Below the pieces are notes generated by a model. It was not told where the DNA came from, ran no database searches, and was given only the letters and a program-made list of their open reading frames with translations. A DNA stretch of 64,000 bases, taken from an uncultured Draconibacterium sp. (lineage in GTDB: Bacteria; Bacteroidota; Bacteroidia; Bacteroidales; Prolixibacteraceae). The stretch's first letter is position 1, and every line of letters starts with the position of its first letter. Both the position numbers and the translations under genes were made by a program. The stretch spans positions 412,001-476,000 of the forward strand of contig NZ_OY775906.1 in assembly GCF_963675065.1 (NCBI RefSeq), given 5' to 3'. This document shows positions 43,719-52,364 of this stretch, piece after piece.

Positions 43719-43990
43719 AATAATTTTTATCGGTAGTGGTGCCAAATGTCTGCGATTGCTGGTATAAAACATAGATATTGTTCAATATCCGAATTTAGAA
43801 AGCAACTATTGTTGCACACATTTTATGTTGTATAAAATAGTTTTGTCTACGGAGTAGAAACTCAAAATAATTTACGGTGATAAAATTCGAATCTGAAAGA
43901 AAAAAACCATTAAAAATTAAGAACTCAAACCACTTGTTATAAAAGTCTAATAAGCTGATTTTTATAGGTTTTTTACGTTGTTCAGATTAT

Positions 43991-43998
43991 TAATTTTG
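43991..43998 (+). promoter_or_regulatory. Candidate -7 box for the 2-oxoacid:ferredoxin oxidoreductase operon
   Basis: TAATTTTG matches TAnnTTTG and lies 19 bases before the ferredoxin-subunit ATG at 44018. Confidence 0.4.
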
Positions 43999-44017
43999 TT
44001 ACAAAATCATTGAAAAA

Positions 44018-44245
44018 ATGGCAAAAGTAAAAGGAGCAGTTGTTGTTGATAAGGAAGGCTGCAAAGGCTGCAGTCTGTGTGTGGAAGCTTGTCCGCACGA
44101 TGTATTGGCATTACACAAAGAGGTAAACAGCAAGGGGTATCATTACTCTTATATGGAGAATCCAGATGCTTGTATTGGATGCGCCAATTGTGGTGTTGTT
44201 TGTCCTGATACGTGCATAACGATATACCGTGTAAAAGCCAGTTAG
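44018..44245 (+). CDS. korD: 2-oxoacid:ferredoxin oxidoreductase, 2x[4Fe-4S] ferredoxin-like delta subunit
   Basis: This 75-residue protein has two complete [4Fe-4S] motifs: Cys15, 18, 21, 25 (CKGCSLCVEACP) and Cys52, 55, 58, 62 (CIGCANCGVVCP). It passes electrons from the TPP-bound centre to external ferredoxin. It is the first gene of a four-gene operon (delta, alpha, beta, gamma). Whether the substrate is 2-oxoglutarate (Kor) or branched-chain 2-oxoacids (Vor) cannot be told from this subunit. Confidence 0.9.
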   Translation: MAKVKGAVVVDKEGCKGCSLCVEACPHDVLALHKEVNSKGYHYSYMENPDACIGCANCGVVCPDTCITIYRVKAS

Positions 44246-44308
44246 AAAAGGATTAATTAAAAGGATGAAGGATTAATCAATCAACAATCGACAATTAAAA
44301 ATTTAAAT

Positions 44309-45430
44309 ATGGGAGAATTAAGATTAATGAAAGGAAACGAGGTGTTGGCCGAGGCTGCCATCCGCTGCGGATGCGACGGTTATTTTGGCTATCCCATAAC
44401 ACCTCAGTCGGAAGTGATGGAAACACTTATGGCACGTCAGCCCTGGAACGAAACAGGAATGACGGTATTACAAGCTGAAAGTGAAGTTGCTTCGATAAAC
44501 ATGGTGTACGGTGCTGCGGCTACCGGAAAAAAGGTAATGACTTCTTCTTCAAGCCCGGGTATTAGCCTTATGGCGGAGGGAATTTCGTATATCGCCGGAG
44601 CCGAGTTGCCTTGTTTAATTGTAAACGTACAACGTGGTGGCCCCGGATTAGGTACCATTCAACCATCGCAGGCCGATTATTTCCAAAGTGTTAAAGGTGG
44701 CGGTCATGGCGATTATAAAATGATAGTTTTGGCTCCTGCATCCGTTCAGGAAATGAACGATTTTGTTGATCTTGGTTTCGAGCTCGCTTTTAAATACCGC
44801 AATCCGGCAATGATTTTGGCAGATGGAGCCATTGGTCAAATGATGGAAAAAGTAGAACTGGCCGACCAAAAAAGACGCTGGACAAAAGAAGAAATTGCAG
44901 AAATGAGCGGCGACTGGGCAACCATCGGAAAACCAAAGAGCCGCAAAAAGAATATTGTTACTTCGCTGGAAATGGATTCTGACAAAATGGAAGAAAACAA
45001 CCGTCGTTTCCAGGAGAAGTACCGTAAGATGGAAGAGGAGGAGGTGCGTTACGAAGCCATTCAATGCGACGATGCAGAGTTTGTAATTGTAGCATTTGGA
45101 ACTTCGGCACGCGTTTGCCAAAAGGCAGTGGAAATTGCCCGGGCAAAAGGATTAAAAGTTGGTTTGCTTCGTCCGATTACATTGTTCCCGTTCCCTAAAA
45201 AAGCCATTCAGGAACTGGCACGAAAAGCCAAAGGTTTCCTTTCAGTGGAAATGAGTGCCGGACAAATGGTAGAAGATATTAAACTATCTGTTTACGAGGC
45301 AGGCAGTAATGCCCGTGTTAACCATTTTGGTCGTATGGGAGGAATTATACCTACACCAACAGAGGTGGTTGATGCATTAGAAGATAAATTTTCGTGGGAG
45401 TTGAGTTATGGAGTTAAACGTAGTTACTAA
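44309..45430 (+). CDS. korA: 2-oxoacid:ferredoxin oxidoreductase alpha subunit (KorA/VorB type)
   Basis: This 373-residue subunit begins MGELRLMKGNEVLAEAAIRC and has the Pyr-domain motifs 'GYFGYPITPQSEVMETL', 'AESEVASINMVYGAAATGKK' and 'TSSSSPGISLMAEGISYIAG', with a C-terminal domain II (about 265-373). It binds the substrate and one face of TPP. With beta it makes the oxygen-sensitive heart of an enzyme that splits a 2-oxoacid and CoA into acyl-CoA, CO2 and reduced ferredoxin. Databases label close relatives VorB, but 2-oxoglutarate is an equally likely substrate. Beta begins at the end of this gene. Confidence 0.92.
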   Translation: MGELRLMKGNEVLAEAAIRCGCDGYFGYPITPQSEVMETLMARQPWNETGMTVLQAESEVASINMVYGAAATGKKVMTSSSSPGISLMAEGISYIAGAELPCLIVNVQRGGPGLGTIQPSQADYFQSVKGGGHGDYKMIVLAPASVQEMNDFVDLGFELAFKYRNPAMILADGAIGQMMEKVELADQKRRWTKEEIAEMSGDWATIGKPKSRKKNIVTSLEMDSDKMEENNRRFQEKYRKMEEEEVRYEAIQCDDAEFVIVAFGTSARVCQKAVEIARAKGLKVGLLRPITLFPFPKKAIQELARKAKGFLSVEMSAGQMVEDIKLSVYEAGSNARVNHFGRMGGIIPTPTEVVDALEDKFSWELSYGVKRSY

Positions 45431-45433
45431 ACC

Positions 45434-45440
45434 GGAGGAG
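45434..45440 (+). promoter_or_regulatory. Shine-Dalgarno-like GGAGGAG that decides the beta-subunit start
   Basis: GGAGGAG lies 3 bases before the ATG at 45444, which supports that start over the ATG at 45408 inside the alpha gene. Confidence 0.55.
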
Positions 45441-45443
45441 ATT

Positions 45444-46229
45444 ATGGATATTAAAGAAATAATTAAGCCGGAAAACCTGGTTTATAAAAAGTCGGAACTA
45501 ATAAACGACGATATTATGCACTATTGCCCGGGGTGTTCTCATGGTGTAGTTCATAAAATTATGGCTGAACTGATAGAGGAAATGGGCCTTCAGGAAAAAA
45601 CCGTTGGTATTGCGCCTGTAGGTTGTGCGGTTTTTGCTTACAATTATATTGATATCGATTGGCAGGAGGCTGCGCATGGTCGTGCTCCTGCAGTGGCAAC
45701 CGGTGTTGCCCGCGTAAACCCTGATAATTTTGTTTTTACCTACCAGGGCGATGGCGACCTTGCATCGATTGGAGCAGCCGAAATAATGCATGCCTGTAAC
45801 CGCGGCGAAAATATTCTTGTGATTTTTATTAATAACGGAATTTACGGAATGACCGGTGGACAAATGGCACCAACAACACTGGAAGGAATGGTAACCGCAA
45901 CCACGCCTTATGGGCGAAATGTTGATTTGAACGGTTATCCGATGAAGATCACTAATTTGATCGCTCAGCTGCCTGGAACATCGTATGTAACACGCCAGGC
46001 AGTGCACACTGCAGCTACGGCTCGTAAATGCAAACGATCGCTAAAAAAAGCCATTCAAAACGTGATGGATAAAAAAGGAACTTCATTTGTGGAGGTTGTT
46101 TCAACCTGTAATTCGGGTTGGAAAATGAGTCCGGTTGATGCTAATAACTGGATGGAGGAGAACATGATTCCTTATTATCCGCTGGGCGATTTGAAAGACA
46201 GTGTAAAAGGAGAACATTCGGAAAATTAG
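45444..46229 (+). CDS. korB: 2-oxoacid:ferredoxin oxidoreductase beta subunit (TPP-binding)
   Basis: With the ATG at 45444 the protein has 261 residues (MDIKEIIKPENLVYKKSELI). It shows 'HYCPGCSHGVVHKIMAEL' and the TPP/Mg2+ motif GDGDLASIGAAEIMHACNRG followed by INNGIYGMTGGQMAPTT. It binds the diphosphate of TPP. An alternative ATG at 45408 would overlap the alpha gene by 23 bases and add 12 residues without family support. The gamma subunit follows after 42 bases. Confidence 0.92.
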   Translation: MDIKEIIKPENLVYKKSELINDDIMHYCPGCSHGVVHKIMAELIEEMGLQEKTVGIAPVGCAVFAYNYIDIDWQEAAHGRAPAVATGVARVNPDNFVFTYQGDGDLASIGAAEIMHACNRGENILVIFINNGIYGMTGGQMAPTTLEGMVTATTPYGRNVDLNGYPMKITNLIAQLPGTSYVTRQAVHTAATARKCKRSLKKAIQNVMDKKGTSFVEVVSTCNSGWKMSPVDANNWMEENMIPYYPLGDLKDSVKGEHSEN

Positions 46230-46271
46230 TAGTTAAGCATTTTGGCATTAACACATTAAAGCATTGAAATT

Positions 46272-46823
46272 ATGACAGAAGAAATGATAATTGCCGGATT
46301 TGGAGGACAAGGTGTACTATCAATGGGTAAAATTCTTGCTTACTCGGGTATTATGGAAGACAAGGAAGTTACCTGGTTCCCGTCGTACGGACCTGAAATG
46401 CGTGGCGGAACAGCCAACGTTACAGTAATTGTTAGCGATACCCGCATCAGTTCGCCTATTTTGCAGGAGTTTGACACTGCCATTATTCTGAACCAGCAGA
46501 GTATGGACAAATTCGAACCAGCGGTAAAACCCGGCGGAACTTTATTGTACGATCCGAATGGAGTCATCAATCCGCCAACACGTACGGATATCAACATTTT
46601 TAAAGTTGAAGCCACAAAAACGGCTGTTGAAATGGGAAATCCAAAAGTGTTTAATATGATTGTTTTTGGAAGTTACCTGAAAGTTCGGCCGATACTTTCG
46701 CTTGATAATGTGGAAAAAGGTCTGGAAAAATCACTTCCGGAACGTTACCACAAATTAATTCCGCTAAATCTGGAGGCTATTAAAAAAGGGCAGGAGATTG
46801 TGGAAGATATCCAACTAGTTTAA
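46272..46823 (+). CDS. korC: 2-oxoacid:ferredoxin oxidoreductase gamma subunit
   Basis: This 183-residue protein has the gamma-family start 'IIAGFGGQGVLSMGKILAYS' and the motifs 'VTWFPSYGPEMRGGTANVTV' and 'NQQSMDKFEPAVKPGG'. It completes the four-subunit enzyme and is thought to be structural or to take part in CoA binding. It ends the operon; a strong terminator follows at 46850. Confidence 0.92.
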   Translation: MTEEMIIAGFGGQGVLSMGKILAYSGIMEDKEVTWFPSYGPEMRGGTANVTVIVSDTRISSPILQEFDTAIILNQQSMDKFEPAVKPGGTLLYDPNGVINPPTRTDINIFKVEATKTAVEMGNPKVFNMIVFGSYLKVRPILSLDNVEKGLEKSLPERYHKLIPLNLEAIKKGQEIVEDIQLV

Positions 46824-46849
46824 AAATAAACTCTGCATATTAAAGAAGA

Positions 46850-46894
46850 AATCCGATCTGTATATGTTTTAAACTTATACGGATCGGATTCTTT
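46850..46894 (+). terminator. Terminator after the oxidoreductase operon
   Basis: A long imperfect stem starts AATCCGATC and ends GGATCGGATT around a GTTTTAAAC centre, and is followed by CTTT. A related sequence lies at 62870-62905. Confidence 0.75.
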
Positions 46895-46938
46895 ATAAAC
46901 AGGCCTGTCAATGTTGACACGTATCCTTTTATTGTTTC

Positions 46939-47406
46939 TTAATTGGCTCTTTCAAGTTGAGCTATCTTTTCCCAGCTCGGATCAATATCGAGTGAAACCG
47001 CCATATATATATCCTTTCCATCTGTCTTGAATACTGTTTCGCCATCGAGGTGAGCATGTAGATCCTCAGGAGTTAATTTGTATATCGCCCCGGTAATAGG
47101 ATCAATAATTAGCCCGATTAATCCCCCAAACACAATATTTCCGATGTACCAGGCATTAAATTCTTTGGTAAGTAACGTTTCATATGGCTGGTAACCCTCC
47201 AGTTGAATTAAAACAGTGTATTCCTGATTCCTTTTAAGATTTTTCTCAACCGGTGTTTTTCCAACATCAACTCCATTTATATATACATCAGCCGAACTTG
47301 GAGTGGAGGAAATTGTAATGTTTTGACGCGATCCCGAAATAATTGTAGCACAAGAGGAAAATAACAATGCAGCTACAATTGATAATGCTAAAATTGATTT
47401 TTTCAT
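46939..47406 (-). CDS. PEGA-domain lipoprotein
   Basis: This 155-residue lipoprotein has its lipobox Cys19 (LLFSSCATI). Residues 28-75 form a PEGA domain: 'ITISSTPSSADVYINGVDVGKTP' is its hallmark (cited in parts: SSTPSSADVYINGVDVGKTP). A glycine-rich hydrophobic stretch (about 89-107, IGNIVFGGLIGLIIDPITG) follows, resembling the ends of other 'CATIISGSRQ' type lipoproteins common in many bacteria. It may bind cell-surface glycan or act as a structural lipoprotein. It lies 16 bases after another small lipoprotein gene, so the two form an operon. Confidence 0.8.
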   Translation of the reverse strand: MKKSILALSIVAALLFSSCATIISGSRQNITISSTPSSADVYINGVDVGKTPVEKNLKRNQEYTVLIQLEGYQPYETLLTKEFNAWYIGNIVFGGLIGLIIDPITGAIYKLTPEDLHAHLDGETVFKTDGKDIYMAVSLDIDPSWEKIAQLERAN

Positions 47407-47422
47407 TGATTTAATTTTTATA

Positions 47423-47812
47423 TTAATCTAAGGTTAATTGATATTGTGGTAATTTTGTTACGTCTCCGTCGTACTTGTAAAGCTCAATTTTAAGTCGGTA
47501 ACAACTACTCAATAAGTCAGGTGCCTTTTTTTCGACCACTTTAACAATATTCGCGCCATTTTCGCGGGCTTGCATCCGTGCTCTGTTCATCAAGCTATTA
47601 AAACTACAATCGGTAGAAAAGCCTGAATCCTGAAATCTTAAGTCTCCAATTTTTGTTGCCCTTTCTGGCAAGCTATGATGTACATCAAGCAAAGCAATTT
47701 TATCTTCTGCCCGAAGTGCAGGTTGTTTATTTATCAGATTTGTTGTGATTTTTGGACTACAAGCAGATAGTACCATTGTTATTATAACTACAATTATTGT
47801 TTTAATTTTCAT
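47423..47812 (-). CDS. Small lipoprotein of unknown function
   Basis: The protein has 129 residues with lipobox Cys18 (MVLSACSPK). The mature part has a mixed alpha/beta look with 'IGDLRFQDSGFSTDCSFNSL', 'ARMQARENGANIVKVVEKK' and 'CYRLKIELYKY'; this matches a general class of Bacteroidota lipoproteins in which a GAN-type helix precedes the last strands (YbjQ/DUF4156-like layout). I cannot name a function. It is the first gene of the two-gene unit with the PEGA lipoprotein. Confidence 0.7.
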   Translation of the reverse strand: MKIKTIIVVIITMVLSACSPKITTNLINKQPALRAEDKIALLDVHHSLPERATKIGDLRFQDSGFSTDCSFNSLMNRARMQARENGANIVKVVEKKAPDLLSSCYRLKIELYKYDGDVTKLPQYQLTLD

Positions 47813-48121
47813 TAGTTATATTTTAGCGATTATGATAATTAACATTCTCTGTGAGATAGAGTGATATTGTTTGGAGATAATCATGTGTCCATTTCAATAT
47901 TTGGTTTTTGCGTGTCCTGTATATAATGTGTAATAATAGGATGAAAATAAGCATAATTTTTATATTTTTTGTATTTGTGTCAGGGGAATTATAAACATAA
48001 ATAGTTAACTCAATCTCTGGCTCAAAAACATAAATTTAATTTGGATGAATTGGCAAAATCACTAAAAATCCAGGAGGTTAGTGGATGATTCAGTGTGCTG
48101 GTTTGTAGTGTTTTATATGCA
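47813..48121. other. Intergenic region of 309 bases without recognised elements
   Basis: This AT-rich stretch lies between the lipoprotein pair and the AraC-type regulator end. I see no open frame, repeat or clear hairpin. The promoter for the lipoprotein pair is probably near 47820-47900. Confidence 0.5.
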
Positions 48122-50197
48122 CTAAAGGAGTCCGATACTCTCAAGCGATTTTTTTATCCGTTTGTGATTTGCATCGAATTTATCTTCAATTTCGCGGAAC
48201 ACCTTATTATACTGCGGGTGTTGTTTTAAATTGTCCATCAGCGGATCGATAGGTGTAAAAAGAATCGTCCAGTAGTGAAAATTATCCTGCTTTGTGAATG
48301 CTTTTAAATACTCGATGGCCTTGTCAGTTTCTCCATGATAGGAATAATAAAATGCTAGCGAAAAGTTCCTGTAAATAGAAGGATCGTTTTCTGCCCATGT
48401 TTTGTACTGCTCAAAATATTTGTCAGCTAGTTCCTGCTCACCAATTTTATCAAAGGTTACAGCTATTTTCCCATTTTCCGATCGGTAAATCTCAAGGTTG
48501 TACATTTCACGGGCTTCAACAAAGGCTTTGTAATATTTTGCTGCTGTTTCAAAATCGCGCAGATAATAGTATGATTTTGCCACTTCCTGCAATATGTCGA
48601 GACGGGTTTTATCTTTTTCAAAGGTAGTAAGCAATGATTTATTTAGCTGATTCAAATCTTCATCTTGAGCATACTCGATATAAGCTTTTACATATTGCGA
48701 GTAAAGGTTTTCGGGTAAATAGCTGAGAGAAATATCAATGTACTTTTTTGCTTCATTAACAAAACCCGATTGGATAAAAGCATTACTTATGTGCAGGTAG
48801 CTATAACTTGCCGCCGCCGAATCGTAGGCTGCAACAATATCAATTTCAAGCCCTTTTAAAGCATATTCCAGGTACTTCTCGGTATTCGGTAAATAATTCA
48901 CATATAACTCAACCAGGAATATTAAAACCACATCTGAATTTGGACTGATCTCCAGCGCTTTTTCAAAATAGGGAAGTGCCAGTTCGTATTCGCTGTGCTC
49001 CATATAAAAAAGAGCTTTGGCCGTTAAACTCTGTGGCAATTTCGAGTCGTAAAAAAGTGCCTGATCGGCATAATAATTTATGGAGTCGGCAAATTGTTTT
49101 TCCGTTTTATTTTGGTCCAGCAGATAGAAAGCAATAGCAATTGCGGCATAAGAACGGGCAAATTCTTCATCGTGTTGAATGGCTTGTTTGAAATAAGGAA
49201 TGGCTGCTTTCAGGTTTACTTCGGTTGGTTTGCCAAGCAAATCATATCCTTTTAGAAACAGGTCGTAAGCCTCCAGGTTATCGGTTGGTGCTTTTTCAAT
49301 ACGTTCTATTTCTTCCGGCGTAACAATGGCTTCTATTTGTTCGGCGATACTTTTTGCCACATCGGCCTGCAAAGTAAAAATGTCTTCGGTATCACGCCGG
49401 TATTGCTGGCTCCACAAATGTTTGTCGGTTTTAGCTTCTATCAACTGTATATTGAGCAGAATCTGGTCGCCAATTTTTTGGCCGCTGCCTTCAATAAGAT
49501 AGGTGGCATTTAGTTCCTTTGCAATCTCGGGTGACGATTTCGGATTGTCGCGGTACTGCTCAACCGAAGTCCTGCTGATCACTCTCAGATCTTGAATTTG
49601 TTGGAGATTGTTCAGTGTGGCCTCCATCAGTCCGTTAATAATATAAACGTTGGTGGTATCGTTGCTGTCGTTCATAAACGGCAATACGGCAATCGATTTT
49701 ACTCTTTTACTGTTGACTGAATCAGGTTGCAACACAATGTACAAAACAGCCGCTATTGCTACGATCGCAAAAATGGAGATCAATAAAAGCGGAAACTTTT
49801 TTTTCGGAACGGGAGCCTGCAACTCTGGTTCAGTTTCTGGATCCTGTTCAGAAGGCTCTTCCTGCATGCCCATTTCTCCGGGAGGGGAACCATATAACTC
49901 GCGGAAGCATTTTATAAAATACGAGGGGCTGCCAAAACCAACCTTATATGAAATTTCGGAAACTGTGAATGAACCTTCCTGAAGCAACTCGGTAGCATAT
50001 TTTAAACGCACATTACGAATAAACTGACTGGCGGATAATTCGGTGAGTTTTTTGATCTTTCGTAACAGGTTCGAGCGACTCATACCAACGGCATCTGCCA
50101 ACTCCGACACACCAAACTGTTCGTTGGAAATGTTGTCCTCAACAAGCTGAGTAATTTGGTTTAGAAAACTTTTTTCTGCGGTGTTAAGATTTGGCAT
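48122..50197 (-). CDS. Membrane-anchored AraC-type regulator with TolB-like and TPR domains
   Basis: I choose the ATG at 50197 (691 residues, MPNLNTAEKSFLNQITQLVE) over 50236. An N-terminal AraC/XylS HTH domain (about 5-105: LADAVGMSRSNLLRKIKKLT and ISYKVGFGSPSYFIKCFREL) is followed by an acidic linker, one TM helix (about 135-157), a TolB/FlgO-like domain (about 165-290: SIAVLPFMNDSNDTTNVYII, TYLIEGSGQKIGDQILLNIQ, HLWSQQYRRD), and at least eight TPR repeats. The DNA-binding part would be cytoplasmic and the TPR part periplasmic, so this is a one-component transmembrane regulator. Its target is not visible, but the divergent acyltransferase gene is the nearest candidate. Confidence 0.88.
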   Translation of the reverse strand: MPNLNTAEKSFLNQITQLVEDNISNEQFGVSELADAVGMSRSNLLRKIKKLTELSASQFIRNVRLKYATELLQEGSFTVSEISYKVGFGSPSYFIKCFRELYGSPPGEMGMQEEPSEQDPETEPELQAPVPKKKFPLLLISIFAIVAIAAVLYIVLQPDSVNSKRVKSIAVLPFMNDSNDTTNVYIINGLMEATLNNLQQIQDLRVISRTSVEQYRDNPKSSPEIAKELNATYLIEGSGQKIGDQILLNIQLIEAKTDKHLWSQQYRRDTEDIFTLQADVAKSIAEQIEAIVTPEEIERIEKAPTDNLEAYDLFLKGYDLLGKPTEVNLKAAIPYFKQAIQHDEEFARSYAAIAIAFYLLDQNKTEKQFADSINYYADQALFYDSKLPQSLTAKALFYMEHSEYELALPYFEKALEISPNSDVVLIFLVELYVNYLPNTEKYLEYALKGLEIDIVAAYDSAAASYSYLHISNAFIQSGFVNEAKKYIDISLSYLPENLYSQYVKAYIEYAQDEDLNQLNKSLLTTFEKDKTRLDILQEVAKSYYYLRDFETAAKYYKAFVEAREMYNLEIYRSENGKIAVTFDKIGEQELADKYFEQYKTWAENDPSIYRNFSLAFYYSYHGETDKAIEYLKAFTKQDNFHYWTILFTPIDPLMDNLKQHPQYNKVFREIEDKFDANHKRIKKSLESIGLL

Positions 50198-50532
50198 AGT
50201 TGTCAGCAACGAATTAAATATGAATCTAAAATACAAAAACTGTTTGTTTGTCTCTTATACTATCTATTCTTTCGATGATATTTTATTTTGAGGAGCGTGT
50301 TTTTTGGATGTTTTTATGTGCTTCTTAGAACGCTTATTTGGCAAGTTTTTCAAGGCTTTGCATCATGTTTTGCATCATAATTTATATGCTTGCGCCATAT
50401 GTTTCAAGCCTTGAGCAAACTTCATACACTTGGCTGCATAGTTCATTAGACCTGCATCACGCTTCACACGACCTTTACACTATCGAAAAACTTCGGACTT
50501 CGGGCTTTCGTCTTCCGACTAAAATAAAAATC
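50198..50532. other. Divergent intergenic region with simple repeats
   Basis: The 335 bases between the regulator and the acyltransferase hold no gene I accept. GCATCATG/GCATCATA direct repeats and a TCAAGGC...GCCTTGA dyad lie at about 50349-50420, and a CTTCGGA-type microsatellite lies at 50491-50520. Both promoters must be here. Confidence 0.5.
50491..50520. repeat. CTTCGGA-type simple repeat
   Basis: Four imperfect units of CTTCGG/CTTCCG run up to 12 bases before the acyltransferase ATG. Such tracts are frequent between genes in this phylum. Confidence 0.5.
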
Positions 50533-52257
50533 ATGAAAACACGAATTTATTTTCTCGACCATTTAAGAACATTAATGATTTTCCTGGTTGTTGTTTTACA
50601 CTCAGGATTAGTTTATGAACATGTTTTGCAAAACTCCTGGATTGTTGTCGATCCGGTAAAAGCAAATTCAATCGGAATGATCCGTTTGTACCTTGATCTA
50701 TTTATAATGTTTACGATCTTCTTTATTTCCGGATACCTGATCCCGATGTCGCTGAAGTCAAAAACATCAATCGAATTTATTAAGTCGAAGGTGAGACGTA
50801 TTTTGATACCGTGGGGAATCGCAGTATTTACGTTGATTCCCTCATACAAATTCATCTTTTTATATTCACGTGGTTTACCACAGGAAGAATGGTTCTCGTA
50901 CTTCCACTTTTTTGAACGGGCCGGAAGCGACCTGAGTTTTTATGCCAACAACCCGGCACAAAACTGGTTATGGTTTTTGCCTGTATTGTTTCTGTTTCAG
51001 GTGATATATCTGGTGCTGGCAAAAACAAAAATGCTGTCGTTAAAAATTAACCTAAAAACGGCAGTAATCGTAATGTTTGTGGTCGGTGTTGTTTACAGCG
51101 TTACAATTGCTCAACTGGGACTGAACGGCTGGTACGATTCTGCTATCCTGCATTTTCAGCGCGAGCGTTTGTTGGTTTACTTTATGTCGTTTTTGCTGGG
51201 GGCGCTTTGTTATAAGCTAAAAGTATTCGAATCAACTAAAAAGAACAAACGACTTTATATAGTCGCAAATGTAGTTCTGACTTTCGCCCTCGGGATTTTT
51301 ACGGCCGTTGCATTGAATACCTTTTTCAATATTATCGACCCGGCGCGTAATTACTATTTCATATCGCAGTTTGCCGACCGTGTTGTTTATTATGCTTTTG
51401 GCCTGGCATCGCAACTTACTTTGCTGTATGTATTCCTTTACGGTTTCCGACACAGCTTAAATAAAAGGTATGCGCTTATGGACGAACTGAACAGAAATTC
51501 TTACTCGGTTTACATCATACACACTATTGTACTTGGAGTAGTTGCACTCTCGTTAATGGCATTACCAATTCCGTCGATGGTGAAATTCCTTATGGTTACT
51601 TTACTTACTTTTGGACTTTCAAATCTGCTTATTTACTCATGGCGAACCATTCGTCAACGCACAGTCAATACAAAAACAGTTGCCACTGCGGTCATGTCAG
51701 TAGTAATTGTATTAGCTGCTTTTACTGCTTATCCCGGAACAACAGAAAACAAAGAACAGAAGACAGAAACTACAGAAACAAGCACAGCGCCTCAAAGTGG
51801 GAAAAGTATACATGCTGCAGTAATTGCAGGAGATTTGGAAGCAGTAAAAGCAATAATAGCATCGGGTGCCGATTTGAATGAAAAAGAGCCTGCAGGTGGA
51901 TCAAGTCCGTTAATTACAGCCTGTGTATTTGGTAAAACAGAAATTGCAAAAGTCTTGATCGATGCAGGTGCAGACCTGAATGTTATGAATAATGATGGTT
52001 CTACTGCATTGCACACAGCAGCTTTTTTCTGCCGTACCGAAATAGTTAAGACATTATTAAACAAAGGTATCGATCGTTCCGTAGTAAATAATTCAGGATC
52101 AACTGCCTTGCAATCGGTTCAGGCGCCTTTCGAAATGGTAAAAGGAATTTACGAATACTTTAACAAGGTGTACGAACCACTCGGACTTCAACTTGATTTG
52201 AACAGGATTGAAAAAGCACGTCCTGTAATTGCTGAAATAATATCAACTAACTCGTAA
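50533..52257 (+). CDS. Acyltransferase-3 membrane protein fused to C-terminal ankyrin repeats
   Basis: I choose the ATG at 50533 (574 residues, MKTRIYFLDHLRTLMIFLVV), the normal start of acyltransferase-3 proteins; the open frame to 50338 is repeat-derived. About ten TM helices fill residues 1-400, with the family's early HSGLVYE (catalytic-type His) and 'NSYSVYIIHTIVLG'. After a last TM helix (about 390-405) and a Thr/Glu linker, residues 424-530 form three ankyrin repeats (AAVIAGDLEAVKAIIASGAD, SPLITACVFGKTEIAKVLID, TALHTAAFFCRTEIVKTLLN). The enzyme part should transfer acyl groups to a surface sugar. The ankyrin tail is an unusual addition that may bind a protein partner. Confidence 0.85.
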   Translation: MKTRIYFLDHLRTLMIFLVVVLHSGLVYEHVLQNSWIVVDPVKANSIGMIRLYLDLFIMFTIFFISGYLIPMSLKSKTSIEFIKSKVRRILIPWGIAVFTLIPSYKFIFLYSRGLPQEEWFSYFHFFERAGSDLSFYANNPAQNWLWFLPVLFLFQVIYLVLAKTKMLSLKINLKTAVIVMFVVGVVYSVTIAQLGLNGWYDSAILHFQRERLLVYFMSFLLGALCYKLKVFESTKKNKRLYIVANVVLTFALGIFTAVALNTFFNIIDPARNYYFISQFADRVVYYAFGLASQLTLLYVFLYGFRHSLNKRYALMDELNRNSYSVYIIHTIVLGVVALSLMALPIPSMVKFLMVTLLTFGLSNLLIYSWRTIRQRTVNTKTVATAVMSVVIVLAAFTAYPGTTENKEQKTETTETSTAPQSGKSIHAAVIAGDLEAVKAIIASGADLNEKEPAGGSSPLITACVFGKTEIAKVLIDAGADLNVMNNDGSTALHTAAFFCRTEIVKTLLNKGIDRSVVNNSGSTALQSVQAPFEMVKGIYEYFNKVYEPLGLQLDLNRIEKARPVIAEIISTNS

Positions 52258-52364
52258 TCTAAAAAGCCGTGAAATGAGCTTCAGTCAGGAATTCGATTTT
52301 ATTTAGAGAAATCGTTTTAAGCGAATTCCATCTGTCGCCATTAGAAACCTTAAATTTTAAACAG

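Larger units (their letters stand above)
43680..44017. other. Divergent intergenic region of 338 bases
   Basis: This region separates the NIF3 gene from the ferredoxin oxidoreductase operon and must hold both promoters. Candidates are given separately (43711 and 43991). A small hairpin GCAAC-TATT-GTTGC is near 43802-43815. I see no gene. Confidence 0.6.

Noticed and set aside
45498..46007. 169-codon minus-strand frame inside the oxidoreductase beta gene
   Set aside because: It is antisense to a gene with clear TPP motifs; the Cys/His-rich look is a by-product of codon use.
50338..50532. N-terminal 65-residue extension of the acyltransferase
   Set aside because: It is encoded by repeat-like DNA, has no family similarity, and would displace the first TM helix from the normal MKTRIYFLDHLR start.
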